Shown here: positions 1-6,559 of the stretch, piece after piece | Layout of the letters: each line of letters starts with the position of its first letter | How positions within the stretch are numbered: the stretch's first letter is position 1 | Assembly: GCA_009914645.1 (NCBI GenBank) | Contig: VFLB01000303.1 | Coordinates: forward strand, 1-6,821 | Reading direction: 5' to 3' | DNA: 6,821 bases | Source of the DNA: Synechococcaceae bacterium Bin_79_3 | GTDB lineage: Bacteria; Cyanobacteriota; Cyanobacteriia; PCC-6307; Cyanobiaceae | Made by a program: the position numbers and the translations under genes | The notes under the pieces: generated by a model | What the model saw: the letters and a program-made list of their open reading frames with translations, nothing else | Told to the model about the DNA's origin: nothing | Databases searched by the model: none

Positions 1-1453
1 GAGCGCTGCCGGTTTCAATAACAACTTGCCTTGTTTCTCCCAATGCTTTTGTTGTTGCTTGTTCCAATAGAGGTAAACGGCTTTGCACCATGGCTACCCA
101 GTTGGGCGCCACCCGCACCACCGCTTTGGAGCGATCTAGCCGCACTAATTCCCCTTGTTGGGATAACAACATGCGAGTAGACGGTAATTCAAGGCTAGCT
201 AATATCTGTTGCCATATAACAGTTAAATCCTGTGAATTGTTATTAATTATCTCATTATTAGCTATAGGTGTTTTTTGGGGAGCTTCACTTTTTACAGCAG
301 CGCTTACAGCAGTTTCTATCTGGGGGTGTATTGGTTTAGTAACAACTGGTGCTGATGCAATTACAGGCTCCGATAGCAGCCCCAGCAGCAATACCTCCAG
401 CCATAAGCGTGGCTGGGCGCTCTGGCGTAGTTGCGTTTCGCTGCCCCTTAAGCCTTGCTGCCAATTTAATAATTTTTGACGTCCGAGTTGATTTGCAAGC
501 GCGGGCAATTCGGCTCGATTTGCTGGGGAGAAGCCACTCAATTCAGGTTGATCCGGCGCTGCAATCGCCAGCACTAAATCCCGCAGCAACCCTGCAATTC
601 CTTGCAGCACCGCGGTGGCTTCTCGGCCCCGATCTAATAAACCGCGTATGTTTTTTAATAGTGCCACTGGATCTGCAGCAGCTAATGCAGCTGCAAGCCC
701 TAGTAATTCCTGCTCTGGCACTGCTCCCAGTAGTTCCCATACAGCATCTGGCTCCACCGGTGCTGGCAGCAGGCTCAGCTGATCCAACAAGCTTTCGGCA
801 TCCCTCAGCCCCCCTTGGGCCATCTGAGCCACCAAATGAATAGCGGCTGGATTGATTGCAATTTCTTCTTGCTTTGCGATCCAGCTGAGGTGCTGTTCCA
901 TCGCTTCAAGCGGAATACGGCGAAAATCAAACCGTTGGCAACGGCTCAAAATTGTTGGCAGCACCCTTTGTGGATCTGTGGTTGCCAGCACAAAAACCAC
1001 CCGAGGCGGCGGTTCTTCCAATGTTTTTAAAAGTGCGTTAAATGCGGCGGTGGAAAGCATGTGGCATTCATCCACCACATAAACCTTCCAACGGGCCTGC
1101 ACCGGTGCAAATCGTGAACGTTCAATCAAGTCGCGAATGTTGTCTACGCCGGTATTAGATGCAGCATCTATTTCAATAACATCCAAAGCGCTACCAGATG
1201 CTATCGAGCGGCATAGTTCGCAGCTGCCGCAGGGTTCTGGGGTGGGTTCTGCGCTGGCAATGCAATTCAGCGATCGCGCCAAAATTCTGGCGCTGGAGGT
1301 TTTACCTGTGCCCCTTGGCCCTGTGAAAAGGTATGCCGGTGCAATGCGTCCAGTTCTTAGGGCGTTGCTAAGGGTGGTGGCGATAGCTTCTTGGCCCACA
1401 AGCTGGTTAAACCGCTGGGGCCTGTACTTATGGTGCAGCGGTTCATAGGCCAT
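1..1453 (-). CDS. dnaX: DNA polymerase III subunit gamma/tau (clamp loader), 3' end cut by window edge
   Basis: ATPase core of the clamp loader, which opens and loads the sliding clamp (DnaN) and couples polymerases at the replication fork. The frame opens at ATG 1453 with MAYEPLHHKYRP, the usual DnaX N-terminus, and stays open for 484 codons to the left edge, so the C-terminus is missing. Seen in the translation: Walker A GPRGTGKTS (residues 45-53); zinc-module cysteines C64, C75, C78 and C81; Walker B VYVVDECH with D128/E129; sensor-1 ATTD (157-160); and the SRC arginine-finger motif (170-172). The AAA+ and collar domains seem to end near residue 370. An Asn/Gln-rich linker follows (about 380-410), then a tail domain starting WQQILASLELPS that resembles the C-terminal region of cyanobacterial DnaX. 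It starts 9 nt after the stop of the LRAT-like gene without a clear Shine-Dalgarno, so translational coupling is likely. No intein is seen in the visible part. An A6 run at 271-276 lies in the linker (see findings). Confidence 0.96.
   Translation of the reverse strand, partial: MAYEPLHHKYRPQRFNQLVGQEAIATTLSNALRTGRIAPAYLFTGPRGTGKTSSARILARSLNCIASAEPTPEPCGSCELCRSIASGSALDVIEIDAASNTGVDNIRDLIERSRFAPVQARWKVYVVDECHMLSTAAFNALLKTLEEPPPRVVFVLATTDPQRVLPTILSRCQRFDFRRIPLEAMEQHLSWIAKQEEIAINPAAIHLVAQMAQGGLRDAESLLDQLSLLPAPVEPDAVWELLGAVPEQELLGLAAALAAADPVALLKNIRGLLDRGREATAVLQGIAGLLRDLVLAIAAPDQPELSGFSPANRAELPALANQLGRQKLLNWQQGLRGSETQLRQSAQPRLWLEVLLLGLLSEPVIASAPVVTKPIHPQIETAVSAAVKSEAPQKTPIANNEIINNNSQDLTVIWQQILASLELPSTRMLLSQQGELVRLDRSKAVVRVAPNWVAMVQSRLPLLEQATTKALGETRQVVIETGSA
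271..276 (-). other. A6 run in the dnaX linker, possible slippage site
   Basis: On the coding strand, four C are followed by six A (codons CCC CAA AAA ACA, residues 392-395), just after the conserved core. A -1 slip meets TAA at 260-258, giving about 398 residues. A +1 slip meets TAG at 264-262, giving about 396 residues. Either product would be a gamma-like short form holding only the clamp-loader core. Short gamma forms made by ribosomal or transcriptional slippage are known for dnaX in E. coli and Thermus thermophilus. The run here is shorter than the Thermus one, is not a classic X XXY YYZ heptamer, and no strong downstream stem was seen. This is an inference only. Confidence 0.25.
1270..1277. 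other. Single HIP1 octamer GCGATCGC
   Basis: One copy of the cyanobacterial highly iterated palindrome lies inside dnaX. HIP1 is very dense in many non-marine cyanobacteria, so a single copy in 6.8 kb suggests this genome is not HIP1-enriched, in line with a picocyanobacterium. Confidence 0.5.
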
Positions 1454-1462
1454 GGCTAAAGG

Positions 1463-1924
1463 CTACTCAGGCTTGGGCTTTCCTTTCAGCAATTCTTGGA
1501 GGTGGCTTCTAAGTTTTTCAACAGCTTCTAATTGCGTTGCAAATGTTTGTTCACTTAATTCTTGTTTAATATTTAATCCCTGCTCTAATAACATCTGGCC
1601 AAACCCTAGGGCCCGATCTACTTGGCTGCTACGGTGCTGTCCAGTTTTACACCACACGGCAAAATGTTCGCAGTTATTTAGCATTAGGTTGTAGCGTTCT
1701 TCCCCGAGCCGTCCCATTGCTCGTCGCAGGGTTACCCCCACAGGGTTTGCATCACTATGAGCCACAACCTTTACGGGTTCGCCAAGGCTGAATTCTGCTA
1801 ATGGACTGCGCAATATTTGTTTTCCTTCTAGATAATGCACCACAGTGCCGTCACCAAGATCAATGCCGTGGTGCATAAATAAACCATGGCGCCTCGGTAC
1901 TTCTAGATGATCGGCCGCGGCCAT
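1463..1924 (-). CDS. LRAT/NlpC-like (permuted papain fold) domain protein, function unknown
   Basis: A 153-residue protein with the hallmarks of the lecithin:retinol acyltransferase (LRAT) domain, a circularly permuted papain fold. HHGIDLGDGTVVHY (residues 18-31) matches the family's His block, and NNCEHFAVWC (83-92) matches the NCEHF nucleophile block. By alignment with the family, H18 and H30 are the catalytic histidines (spacing 12, as in LRAT and the HRASLS phospholipases) and C85 is the nucleophile, so the enzyme looks intact. Known relatives form thioester acyl-enzymes and act as acyltransferases or phospholipases. The substrate here cannot be read from sequence. The C-terminal 55 residues look helical and charged. 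I see no signal peptide and no obvious C-terminal membrane anchor, so it is probably cytosolic. The ATG at 1924 lies 4 nt after the clpX stop and the gene ends 9 nt before dnaX, so it is almost certainly co-transcribed with both. A shorter start at M17 would remove only residues before the first catalytic His. Confidence 0.88.
   Translation of the reverse strand: MAAADHLEVPRRHGLFMHHGIDLGDGTVVHYLEGKQILRSPLAEFSLGEPVKVVAHSDANPVGVTLRRAMGRLGEERYNLMLNNCEHFAVWCKTGQHRSSQVDRALGFGQMLLEQGLNIKQELSEQTFATQLEAVEKLRSHLQELLKGKPKPE
1914..1921. repeat. GCCGCGGC palindromic octamer, copy 1
   Basis: Palindromic octamer at the 5' end of the LRAT-like gene, where it encodes part of the Met-Ala-Ala-Ala start. It extends to the 10-bp palindrome GGCCGCGGCC at 1913-1922. 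It is one of five copies in the window. Confidence 0.6.
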
Positions 1925-1928
1925 AGCT

Positions 1929-3281
1929 TTAGGCGCGTTCCTGTTGATCGATGCTCCTGGGATGGGCTATCACTTTTGCGCTATGGCGTTCTTCTACTAA
2001 GGCTTGAGTAATTACAAATTTAGGAACATCATTGCGGCCGGGAAGGTCGTACATCAGATCAAGCATTAATTCTTCTACGATTCCCCGCAAGGCGCGGGCT
2101 CCTGTTTTACGGCGATTCGCTTCTATCGCGATTGCCCTAATCGCTCCAGGTTCAAATTCCAAACGCACACTATCCATAGAAAGCAGGGTTTGAAATTGCT
2201 TCACTAAGGCATCGCGGGGTTCGGTGAGGATTGCTTCTAGGGCATCTTCATCTAGAGGTTCAAGAACAGCGCTCACAGGCATACGGCCGATAAATTCAGG
2301 AATTAGGCCGTATTTCACCAGATCATCAGGTTCTAGATGACGCAATACTTTGGCGGCATCTAATTCCTTATTGCGATTGCGGCCGCGGCTGTCTGTTTGT
2401 ACAAAGCCGATCGCATTACGGCCTAGCCTTTTTTGTATTACGTCTTCAAGGCCAACAAAAGCGCCACCACAGATAAACAGAATTTGGCTGGTGTCTATTT
2501 GAATGCAATCTTGATACGGATGTTTACGTCCGCCTTGAGGTGGCACATTTGCCACAGTGCCCTCAAGCATTTTCAGCAGCGCCTGCTGCACCCCTTCCCC
2601 AGACACATCTCTTGTGATCGATGGGTTTTCACTTTTACGGGCGATTTTATCGATCTCATCAATGTAAATAATCCCTCTCTGGGCCTGTTCCACATCTAAA
2701 TCTGCTTTTTGCAATAAACGCAGCAGGATGTTTTCCACATCTTCACCCACATAGCCGGCTTCTGTGAGTGTGGTGGCATCTGCTACAGCAAAGGGCACCT
2801 CTAGTAATTCCGCTAAGGTTTGCGCCAATAATGTTTTGCCGCAGCCTGTAGGGCCAATCAACAAAATATTTGATTTATGCAAACGGGTGGCGCTTGCTTC
2901 GCTTTCCCCTTTGCCATCGCCCTGCCAAGCCAGGCGTTTGTAGTGGTTGTAAACAGCAACAGACAATACTTTTTTTGCTTCTTCTTGTCCCACCACCTGG
3001 CGATCTAGGAAATTTTTGATCTCCCGCGGTTTTGGAATGCTTGCGAGGGTGGGAATTGGTTTTGAAACTTTTTTGGTGGGGGCAGTTTTGCGGCTGCTTT
3101 CTTGAACTCCATGGCGACTGCCGCCCCCTTGCACCTCCACAAGTTCTTCTTCAAGGATCTCGTTGCAAAGATCGATGCATTCATCACAGATATAAACGCC
3201 GGGGCCCGCGATCAACTTGCGTACCTGCTCTTGCGACTTTCCGCAAAACGAGCACTTCAGGTGAGCATCAAACTTTGCCAT
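1929..3281 (-). CDS. clpX: ATP-dependent Clp protease ATP-binding subunit ClpX
   Basis: Hexameric AAA+ unfoldase that recognises tagged substrates, unfolds them and threads them into the ClpP chamber in the cytosol. The 450 residues are full length. N-terminal zinc-binding domain: C10, C13, C32 and C35. Linker about 50-85, rich in Lys/Pro. AAA+ module: Walker A GPTGCGKT (143-150), pore-1 loop GYVG (176-179), Walker B IIYIDEID with D208/E209, pore RKH motif (252-254), sensor-1 block FICGGAF (269-275), ClpP-docking IGF loop (291-293), arginine-finger motif PEFIGR (328-333) and sensor-2 GAR with R396. All key residues are present, so it should be active and able to dock ClpP. The start is ATG 3281, giving the standard [14 protein letters not shown]-terminus. 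AAGGGG lies only 2 nt upstream, shorter than ideal spacing. It sits 63 nt after clpP in the usual clpP-clpX order and 4 nt before the LRAT-like gene. Confidence 0.99.
   Translation of the reverse strand: MAKFDAHLKCSFCGKSQEQVRKLIAGPGVYICDECIDLCNEILEEELVEVQGGGSRHGVQESSRKTAPTKKVSKPIPTLASIPKPREIKNFLDRQVVGQEEAKKVLSVAVYNHYKRLAWQGDGKGESEASATRLHKSNILLIGPTGCGKTLLAQTLAELLEVPFAVADATTLTEAGYVGEDVENILLRLLQKADLDVEQAQRGIIYIDEIDKIARKSENPSITRDVSGEGVQQALLKMLEGTVANVPPQGGRKHPYQDCIQIDTSQILFICGGAFVGLEDVIQKRLGRNAIGFVQTDSRGRNRNKELDAAKVLRHLEPDDLVKYGLIPEFIGRMPVSAVLEPLDEDALEAILTEPRDALVKQFQTLLSMDSVRLEFEPGAIRAIAIEANRRKTGARALRGIVEELMLDLMYDLPGRNDVPKFVITQALVEERHSAKVIAHPRSIDQQERA
2382..2389. repeat. GCCGCGGC palindromic octamer, copy 2
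   Basis: Lies within clpX, where it encodes part of Ser-Arg-Gly-Arg (residues 298-301), a different reading frame from copy 1. It overlaps GCGGCCGC at 2379-2386. Confidence 0.6.
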
Positions 3282-3319
3282 CGCCCCTTACTGGTTAGCT
3301 GCTTAAAACACAGGATCAA

Positions 3320-3344
3320 CCCCAAAGGGGGTCGCGTCAACGCG
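3320..3344 (-). other. Two back-to-back small hairpins between clpP and clpX
   Basis: Directly after the clpP stop on the minus strand come CGCG-TTGA-CGCG (3344-3333), then CCCC-TTT-GGGG (arms 3330-3327 and 3323-3320). Each stem is only 4 bp and no U-tract follows, so this is not a convincing intrinsic terminator. It could be an RNA-processing or mild attenuation element between two genes whose products are needed in different amounts. The rest of the 63-nt gap shows only the short AAGGGG ahead of clpX. Confidence 0.25.
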
Positions 3345-3968
3345 TTAGTCGATTACAACTTTGTCGATTAGCCCATATTCCACTGCTTCGTGGGGGGAAA
3401 GAAAGAAGTCTCTGTCTGTATCCTCGGCAACTTTTTCGATCGGTTGGCCCGTATGGGCTGCCATCAAACCATTGAGTGTGTCTTTAAGGAACAGGATTTC
3501 TTTAGCTTGAATTTCAATGTCAACCGCTTGGCCTTGGGCGCCGCCAAGGGGTTGGTGGATCATGATTCGGGCATTAGGCAAAGCCAAACGTTTACCTTTA
3601 CGGCCACCGCAAAGCAAGAAGGCACCCATGCTGGCGGCTAGGCCATAGCAAATCGTTACCACATCAGGGCTCACCTGTTGCATCGTGTCGTAGATCGCTA
3701 AGCCAGCCGTTACCGAGCCTCCAGGCGAATTTACGTAGATTTGAATATCTTTTTCTGGATCTTCTGCTTCTAAGAAAAGCAGTTGCGCCACGATTGCATC
3801 GGCCACTGCATCGTTGATGGGAGTGCCGAGGAAAATAATTCTGTCTCGCAGCAGGCGCGAGTAGATATCAAATGCCCGTTCACCACGCCCCGATTGCTCC
3901 ACCACGGTGGGCACCATGGTGTTTTGCCAGTGGCTATGAACTGGATGAAAATGTAGGGCGTTGAGCAC
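3345..3968 (-). CDS. clpP: ATP-dependent Clp protease proteolytic subunit ClpP
   Basis: Serine peptidase that forms a double-heptamer barrel and degrades proteins fed to it by ClpX (and ClpC in cyanobacteria). At 207 residues from the GTG at 3968, the catalytic triad is S113 (GLAASMGAF), H138 (MIHQPLGG) and D187 (DTDRDFFLS), the same spacing as E. coli S111/H136/D185. This is therefore an active ClpP and not an inactive ClpR paralogue. The next likely start is ATG 3917 (M18), which gives a conventional [12 protein letters not shown] beginning. The longer form adds a short N-terminus with four His and a Trp (residues 1-17). I keep the long start because, as I recall, picocyanobacterial ClpP proteins carry a similar HP..xxW leader before [10 protein letters not shown]. 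Neither start has a clear Shine-Dalgarno. The gene is 74 nt downstream of tig and 63 nt upstream of clpX, the common tig-clpP-clpX operon order. Confidence 0.97.
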   Translation of the reverse strand: MLNALHFHPVHSHWQNTMVPTVVEQSGRGERAFDIYSRLLRDRIIFLGTPINDAVADAIVAQLLFLEAEDPEKDIQIYVNSPGGSVTAGLAIYDTMQQVSPDVVTICYGLAASMGAFLLCGGRKGKRLALPNARIMIHQPLGGAQGQAVDIEIQAKEILFLKDTLNGLMAAHTGQPIEKVAEDTDRDFFLSPHEAVEYGLIDKVVID

Positions 3969-3988
3969 GGGCTGCCGCTGTATTTAGC

Positions 3989-4042
3989 TCAATCTATTGG
4001 TTTGGCTTTGCTCTTTGCCTTAGCAGCGGGCTTTTTGCAGGA
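3989..4042 (-). other. In-frame Lys/Ala-rich extension after the tig stop codon
   Basis: Past the TAA at 4045-4043, the tig frame reads 17 more sense codons, SCKKPAAKAKSKAKPID, and then TGA at 3991-3989. Six of the 17 are Lys and four are Ala. Lys/Ala-rich tails are, to my knowledge, common at the C-terminus of cyanobacterial trigger factors. The stretch ends 20 nt before the clpP GTG. The simplest reading is a remnant of a longer tig gene cut by a point mutation to TAA, or a tail made by stop-codon readthrough or sequencing error. Confidence 0.5.
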
Positions 4043-5386
4043 TTAATCCTCGCTAGAAACCTCTTCGGGGATGTTTTTGGAGATATTGATGGTGGCATTT
4101 TCTTCGAGCCAGCTAAAAACCGCCTCCTTAAGCAGATCTTCCGCAACAGCAGCCCGCAGCCGTGTGTGATCAATCCGATTGGTATCGCTTAAACCGCGGA
4201 TCACCTCTTTTAATTTCGCCTCCAAAACTGAATCTTCCACAGCGATAGCCTCCGCTTTGGCAAGGGCTTGCAACGCAAGGCTGCCCCGCAGCCGTTCAGT
4301 GGCCTCCTCCCGTGATTTGCTTGCCAGATTGCGCACCAGCTCAGGGGTGAACAGTTTGTTGATATCCATCCCCTGGCGAGACATCTCAGCAGCGGTTTCC
4401 TGCAACATCGTGTTCACTTCTTCTTTAATCAAACTTTCAGGGATTTCAACCTCTAATTCCGCCACCAAAGCTTTCAGCAAAGCTTGTTCGCGGTTGATCT
4501 TTTGGCGTTTTTCGGCATCAACTTTTAAGCGTGTTTCCAGCTCTGTGCGCAGTTCCGCCAGGGTTTCTTTATCGCTTGCTTGTTGAGCAAAGGCATCATC
4601 AAGGATGGGCAGTTCTTTGCCTTTGAGATCGTTGAGGCTGATTTTGAAGCTGGCGCCGCGGCCGCGGCATGTTTCATCTGGATAGTCGCTAGGAAATTCG
4701 CAATTCACCTCAGTTTCAGCGCCAAGGGTTAACCCCACGATCCCTTCAACAAAGCCGGGAATCATTCGCCCCACCTCCAGCTCCACCTCAAGGCTTTCAG
4801 CGCTACCACCGCTTATTGCTTCATTGGTGTCGCTAAAAACTCCGCTGAAGCTCACTACGGCCACATCACCGATGGCGGCAGCTCTATCGCTGATCGGCAC
4901 CAGGGTGGCCAGTTGCCGGCGGGATTGCTCGAGCAGTTCATCTACCCGAGCTGGATCGAATTGCACTTCTTCTGCTTCTGCTTTTAATCCTTTGGTGGTT
5001 TTTAGTGTTGGCGTTGGCGGTACATCCATTTCCAGTTTCAACAGCAACTCCTTACCGGGTTCAAATTGCGCCAGCAGGCTGTCGAAACCACCGCTTAATT
5101 CCGGTTGCCCGATGGCTTTTAACTGCTCTTGGGCGAGGGCATCTTTCAACACGCTTTCCACTAACTCTTCAAGGGCCGTGGCCTTCACCCGCATAGCCCC
5201 CAGTTGCTGCAATAAAACTGGCCGCGGCACCTTCCCTTGACGGAACCCAGCGAGCTTCACAGTGAGGCCCAATTTCTTAATTGCCGCCTCATAAGAGGCT
5301 TGGCAGCGGCCGCCGGGCACCCCAACTTCAATGGCTAATCGACTGCCAGGCAAAGGGGAAGTGGAAACCGTAAGGGTGCTGCTCAT
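4043..5386 (-). CDS. tig: Trigger factor (ribosome-associated chaperone and peptidyl-prolyl isomerase)
   Basis: Binds near the ribosomal exit tunnel and shields nascent chains. The 447 residues contain all three domains. The N-terminal ribosome-binding domain has the signature GFRQGKVP (residues 47-54), equivalent to the E. coli loop that contacts ribosomal protein L23. The FKBP-type PPIase domain spans about 170-255, with the RMIPGF motif at 207-212. The long helical C-terminal chaperone arms span about 125-165 and 260-440. ATG 5386 gives MSSTLTVSTSPLPGSRL, a plausible start, without a clear Shine-Dalgarno. It is the first gene of the minus-strand block. The protein ends EEVSSED and the next 17 in-frame codons after TAA look like a lost basic tail (see separate entry), so the gene may be slightly truncated relative to relatives. 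The core is complete and should be functional. Confidence 0.98.
   Translation of the reverse strand: MSSTLTVSTSPLPGSRLAIEVGVPGGRCQASYEAAIKKLGLTVKLAGFRQGKVPRPVLLQQLGAMRVKATALEELVESVLKDALAQEQLKAIGQPELSGGFDSLLAQFEPGKELLLKLEMDVPPTPTLKTTKGLKAEAEEVQFDPARVDELLEQSRRQLATLVPISDRAAAIGDVAVVSFSGVFSDTNEAISGGSAESLEVELEVGRMIPGFVEGIVGLTLGAETEVNCEFPSDYPDETCRGRGASFKISLNDLKGKELPILDDAFAQQASDKETLAELRTELETRLKVDAEKRQKINREQALLKALVAELEVEIPESLIKEEVNTMLQETAAEMSRQGMDINKLFTPELVRNLASKSREEATERLRGSLALQALAKAEAIAVEDSVLEAKLKEVIRGLSDTNRIDHTRLRAAVAEDLLKEAVFSWLEENATINISKNIPEEVSSED
4655..4668. repeat. Perfect 14-bp palindrome made of two overlapping GCCGCGGC octamers (copies 3 and 4)
   Basis: GCCGCGGCCGCGGC reads the same on both strands. 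It lies in tig and encodes part of Cys-Arg-Gly-Arg-Gly-Ala in the PPIase domain. It holds two overlapping octamers, at 4655-4662 and 4661-4668. Confidence 0.6.
5221..5228. repeat. GCCGCGGC palindromic octamer, copy 5
   Basis: Lies in tig inside the ribosome-binding signature region, encoding part of Val-Pro-Arg-Pro. The reading frame differs from that of the other copies. Confidence 0.6.
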
Positions 5387-5527
5387 GGGTAGGCCGATTC
5401 AATCCAAGCTCGTGATCCTAGAAACAAACCGGCACGGGGATCCTTAGTGCTTATTATTGGAATAACAAACGAGAAGGCGATGCTCCTTCCGTAGTTGTTC
5501 AGCTTTGCTTGATTTCACTTACCACCG
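5387..5527. promoter_or_regulatory. Divergent tig / asd intergenic region
   Basis: The only sizeable non-coding stretch. It must supply 5' signals for tig (leftward) and asd (rightward). The middle is AT-rich and contains TATTAT at 5452-5457, a 5-of-6 match to a bacterial -10 box for asd, but there is no matching -35. I could not pick a convincing promoter for tig. It also has a 12-bp inverted repeat at 5454-5465 and a weak stem GAAGG/CCTTC around 5473-5489. Specific promoter positions are unproven. Confidence 0.45.
5454..5465. repeat. Inverted repeat TTATT-GG-AATAA at the centre of the divergent region
   Basis: Arms TTATT (5454-5458) and AATAA (5461-5465) are exact reverse complements around a GG centre. 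The repeat lies almost exactly midway between the tig and asd starts and overlaps the TATTAT box. It could be an operator for a dimeric regulator or simple AT-rich coincidence. Confidence 0.3.
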
Positions 5528-6559
5528 TTGACCCCCGCAAACGCGGCTAAGCCGCAAACCGTTGCCATTCTTGGTGCCACAGGCGCAGTGGGTCAAGAAC
5601 TGCTTGCTCTTTTGGCTGAACGCGCCTTTCCGATCAAGGAATTACGGCTTTTGGCCTCCCCCCGCTCGGCTGGCGTTGCGGTGCCCTGGCAAGGGAAAAA
5701 ACTTGAGGTGCAAGCTGTTAATGAAGCAGCTCTGCAGGGGGTAGATCTTGTTTTGGCATCAGCTGGTGGTTCGGTGTCGCGGCAGTGGGCACCCTTGGCG
5801 GTGCAGCAAGGGGCAATTGTTATTGATAATTCCAGCGCTTTTCGTCTTAATCCTGAAGTGCCACTCGTGGTTCCAGAGGTGAATCCAGCGGCGGCCTTTC
5901 AGCACAAAGGCATAATTGCCAACCCGAATTGCACCACAATTTTGTTGAGTTTGGCGTTAGCTCCGCTCGCGGCGCAGCGCCCCTTAAAGCGAGTGGTAGT
6001 AAGCACTTACCAATCTGCCAGTGGCGCTGGCGCTAGGGCGATGGAGGAGTTGCAGCAGTTGAGCCGCACTGTTCTCGATGGTGGTGAACCGCAAAGTGAA
6101 GTGTTGCCCTATTCATTGGCATTTAATTTGTTTTTGCACAATTCACCTCTGCAAGCAAATGGGTACTGCGAAGAAGAATTAAAAATGCTCTACGAAACTC
6201 GCAAGATCATGGGGCTTGATCAACTTTGTTTAACTGCCACTTGCGTGCGTGTTCCGGTGCTGAGAGCCCATTCGGAGGCGGTGAATCTGGAATTCGAAGA
6301 ACCATTCCCGGTAGAGGAGGCCAGGGCCTTGCTATCTGCAGCACCCGGCTTGGAATTAATTGAAGATTTCGCCACTAATCGCTTCCCGATGCCCAGCGAT
6401 GTAACCGGCCGGGATGCGGTGGCGGTGGGCCGAATTCGCCAAGATTTAAGTAATCCAAATGCGCTTGAATTGTGGCTTTGCGGTGATCAAATTCGTAAAG
6501 GTGCCGCATTGAATGCAATTCAAATTGCTGAACTTTTGCAGCAGCAGGTGGCGCCATGA
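5528..6559 (+). CDS. asd: Aspartate-semialdehyde dehydrogenase
   Basis: NADPH-dependent reduction of L-aspartyl-4-phosphate to aspartate semialdehyde, the branch point to lysine/diaminopimelate, threonine and methionine; cytosolic. At 343 residues it is the usual length of the short bacterial type. Rossmann nucleotide-binding motif GATGAVGQ (16-23), conserved DNSSAFR (100-106), VVPEVN (114-119), catalytic C135 in [16 protein letters not shown] (163-172), and substrate-binding/catalytic R241 and H248 in the [10 protein letters not shown] block. The start is TTG 5528. An in-frame TGA at 5510-5512 rules out a longer form, and the next candidates fall inside the Rossmann motif, so a rare TTG start is the best choice. 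No good Shine-Dalgarno precedes it, which may keep translation modest. The stop TGA overlaps the dapA ATG by 4 nt, indicating translational coupling in one operon. Confidence 0.97.
   Translation: MTPANAAKPQTVAILGATGAVGQELLALLAERAFPIKELRLLASPRSAGVAVPWQGKKLEVQAVNEAALQGVDLVLASAGGSVSRQWAPLAVQQGAIVIDNSSAFRLNPEVPLVVPEVNPAAAFQHKGIIANPNCTTILLSLALAPLAAQRPLKRVVVSTYQSASGAGARAMEELQQLSRTVLDGGEPQSEVLPYSLAFNLFLHNSPLQANGYCEEELKMLYETRKIMGLDQLCLTATCVRVPVLRAHSEAVNLEFEEPFPVEEARALLSAAPGLELIEDFATNRFPMPSDVTGRDAVAVGRIRQDLSNPNALELWLCGDQIRKGAALNAIQIAELLQQQVAP

Noticed and set aside
349..843. Plus-strand open frame of 164 codons
   Set aside because: It lies opposite dnaX, whose frame carries clear DnaX motifs. The plus-strand product is low-complexity Ala/Pro/Leu-rich and matches no family I know.
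3320..3344. Intrinsic terminator after clpP
   Set aside because: Stems are only 4 bp and no T-run follows on the minus strand, so a terminator call is not supported.
4179..5240. Two plus-strand open frames (4179-4586 and 4824-5240)
   Set aside because: They are antisense to tig, with Ser-rich products typical of a shadow frame. tig is complete and well supported.
5480..5527. Longer asd N-terminus from ATG 5480
   Set aside because: It is in frame but interrupted by TAG (5492-5494) and TGA (5510-5512), and the translated stretch does not resemble an Asd N-terminus.
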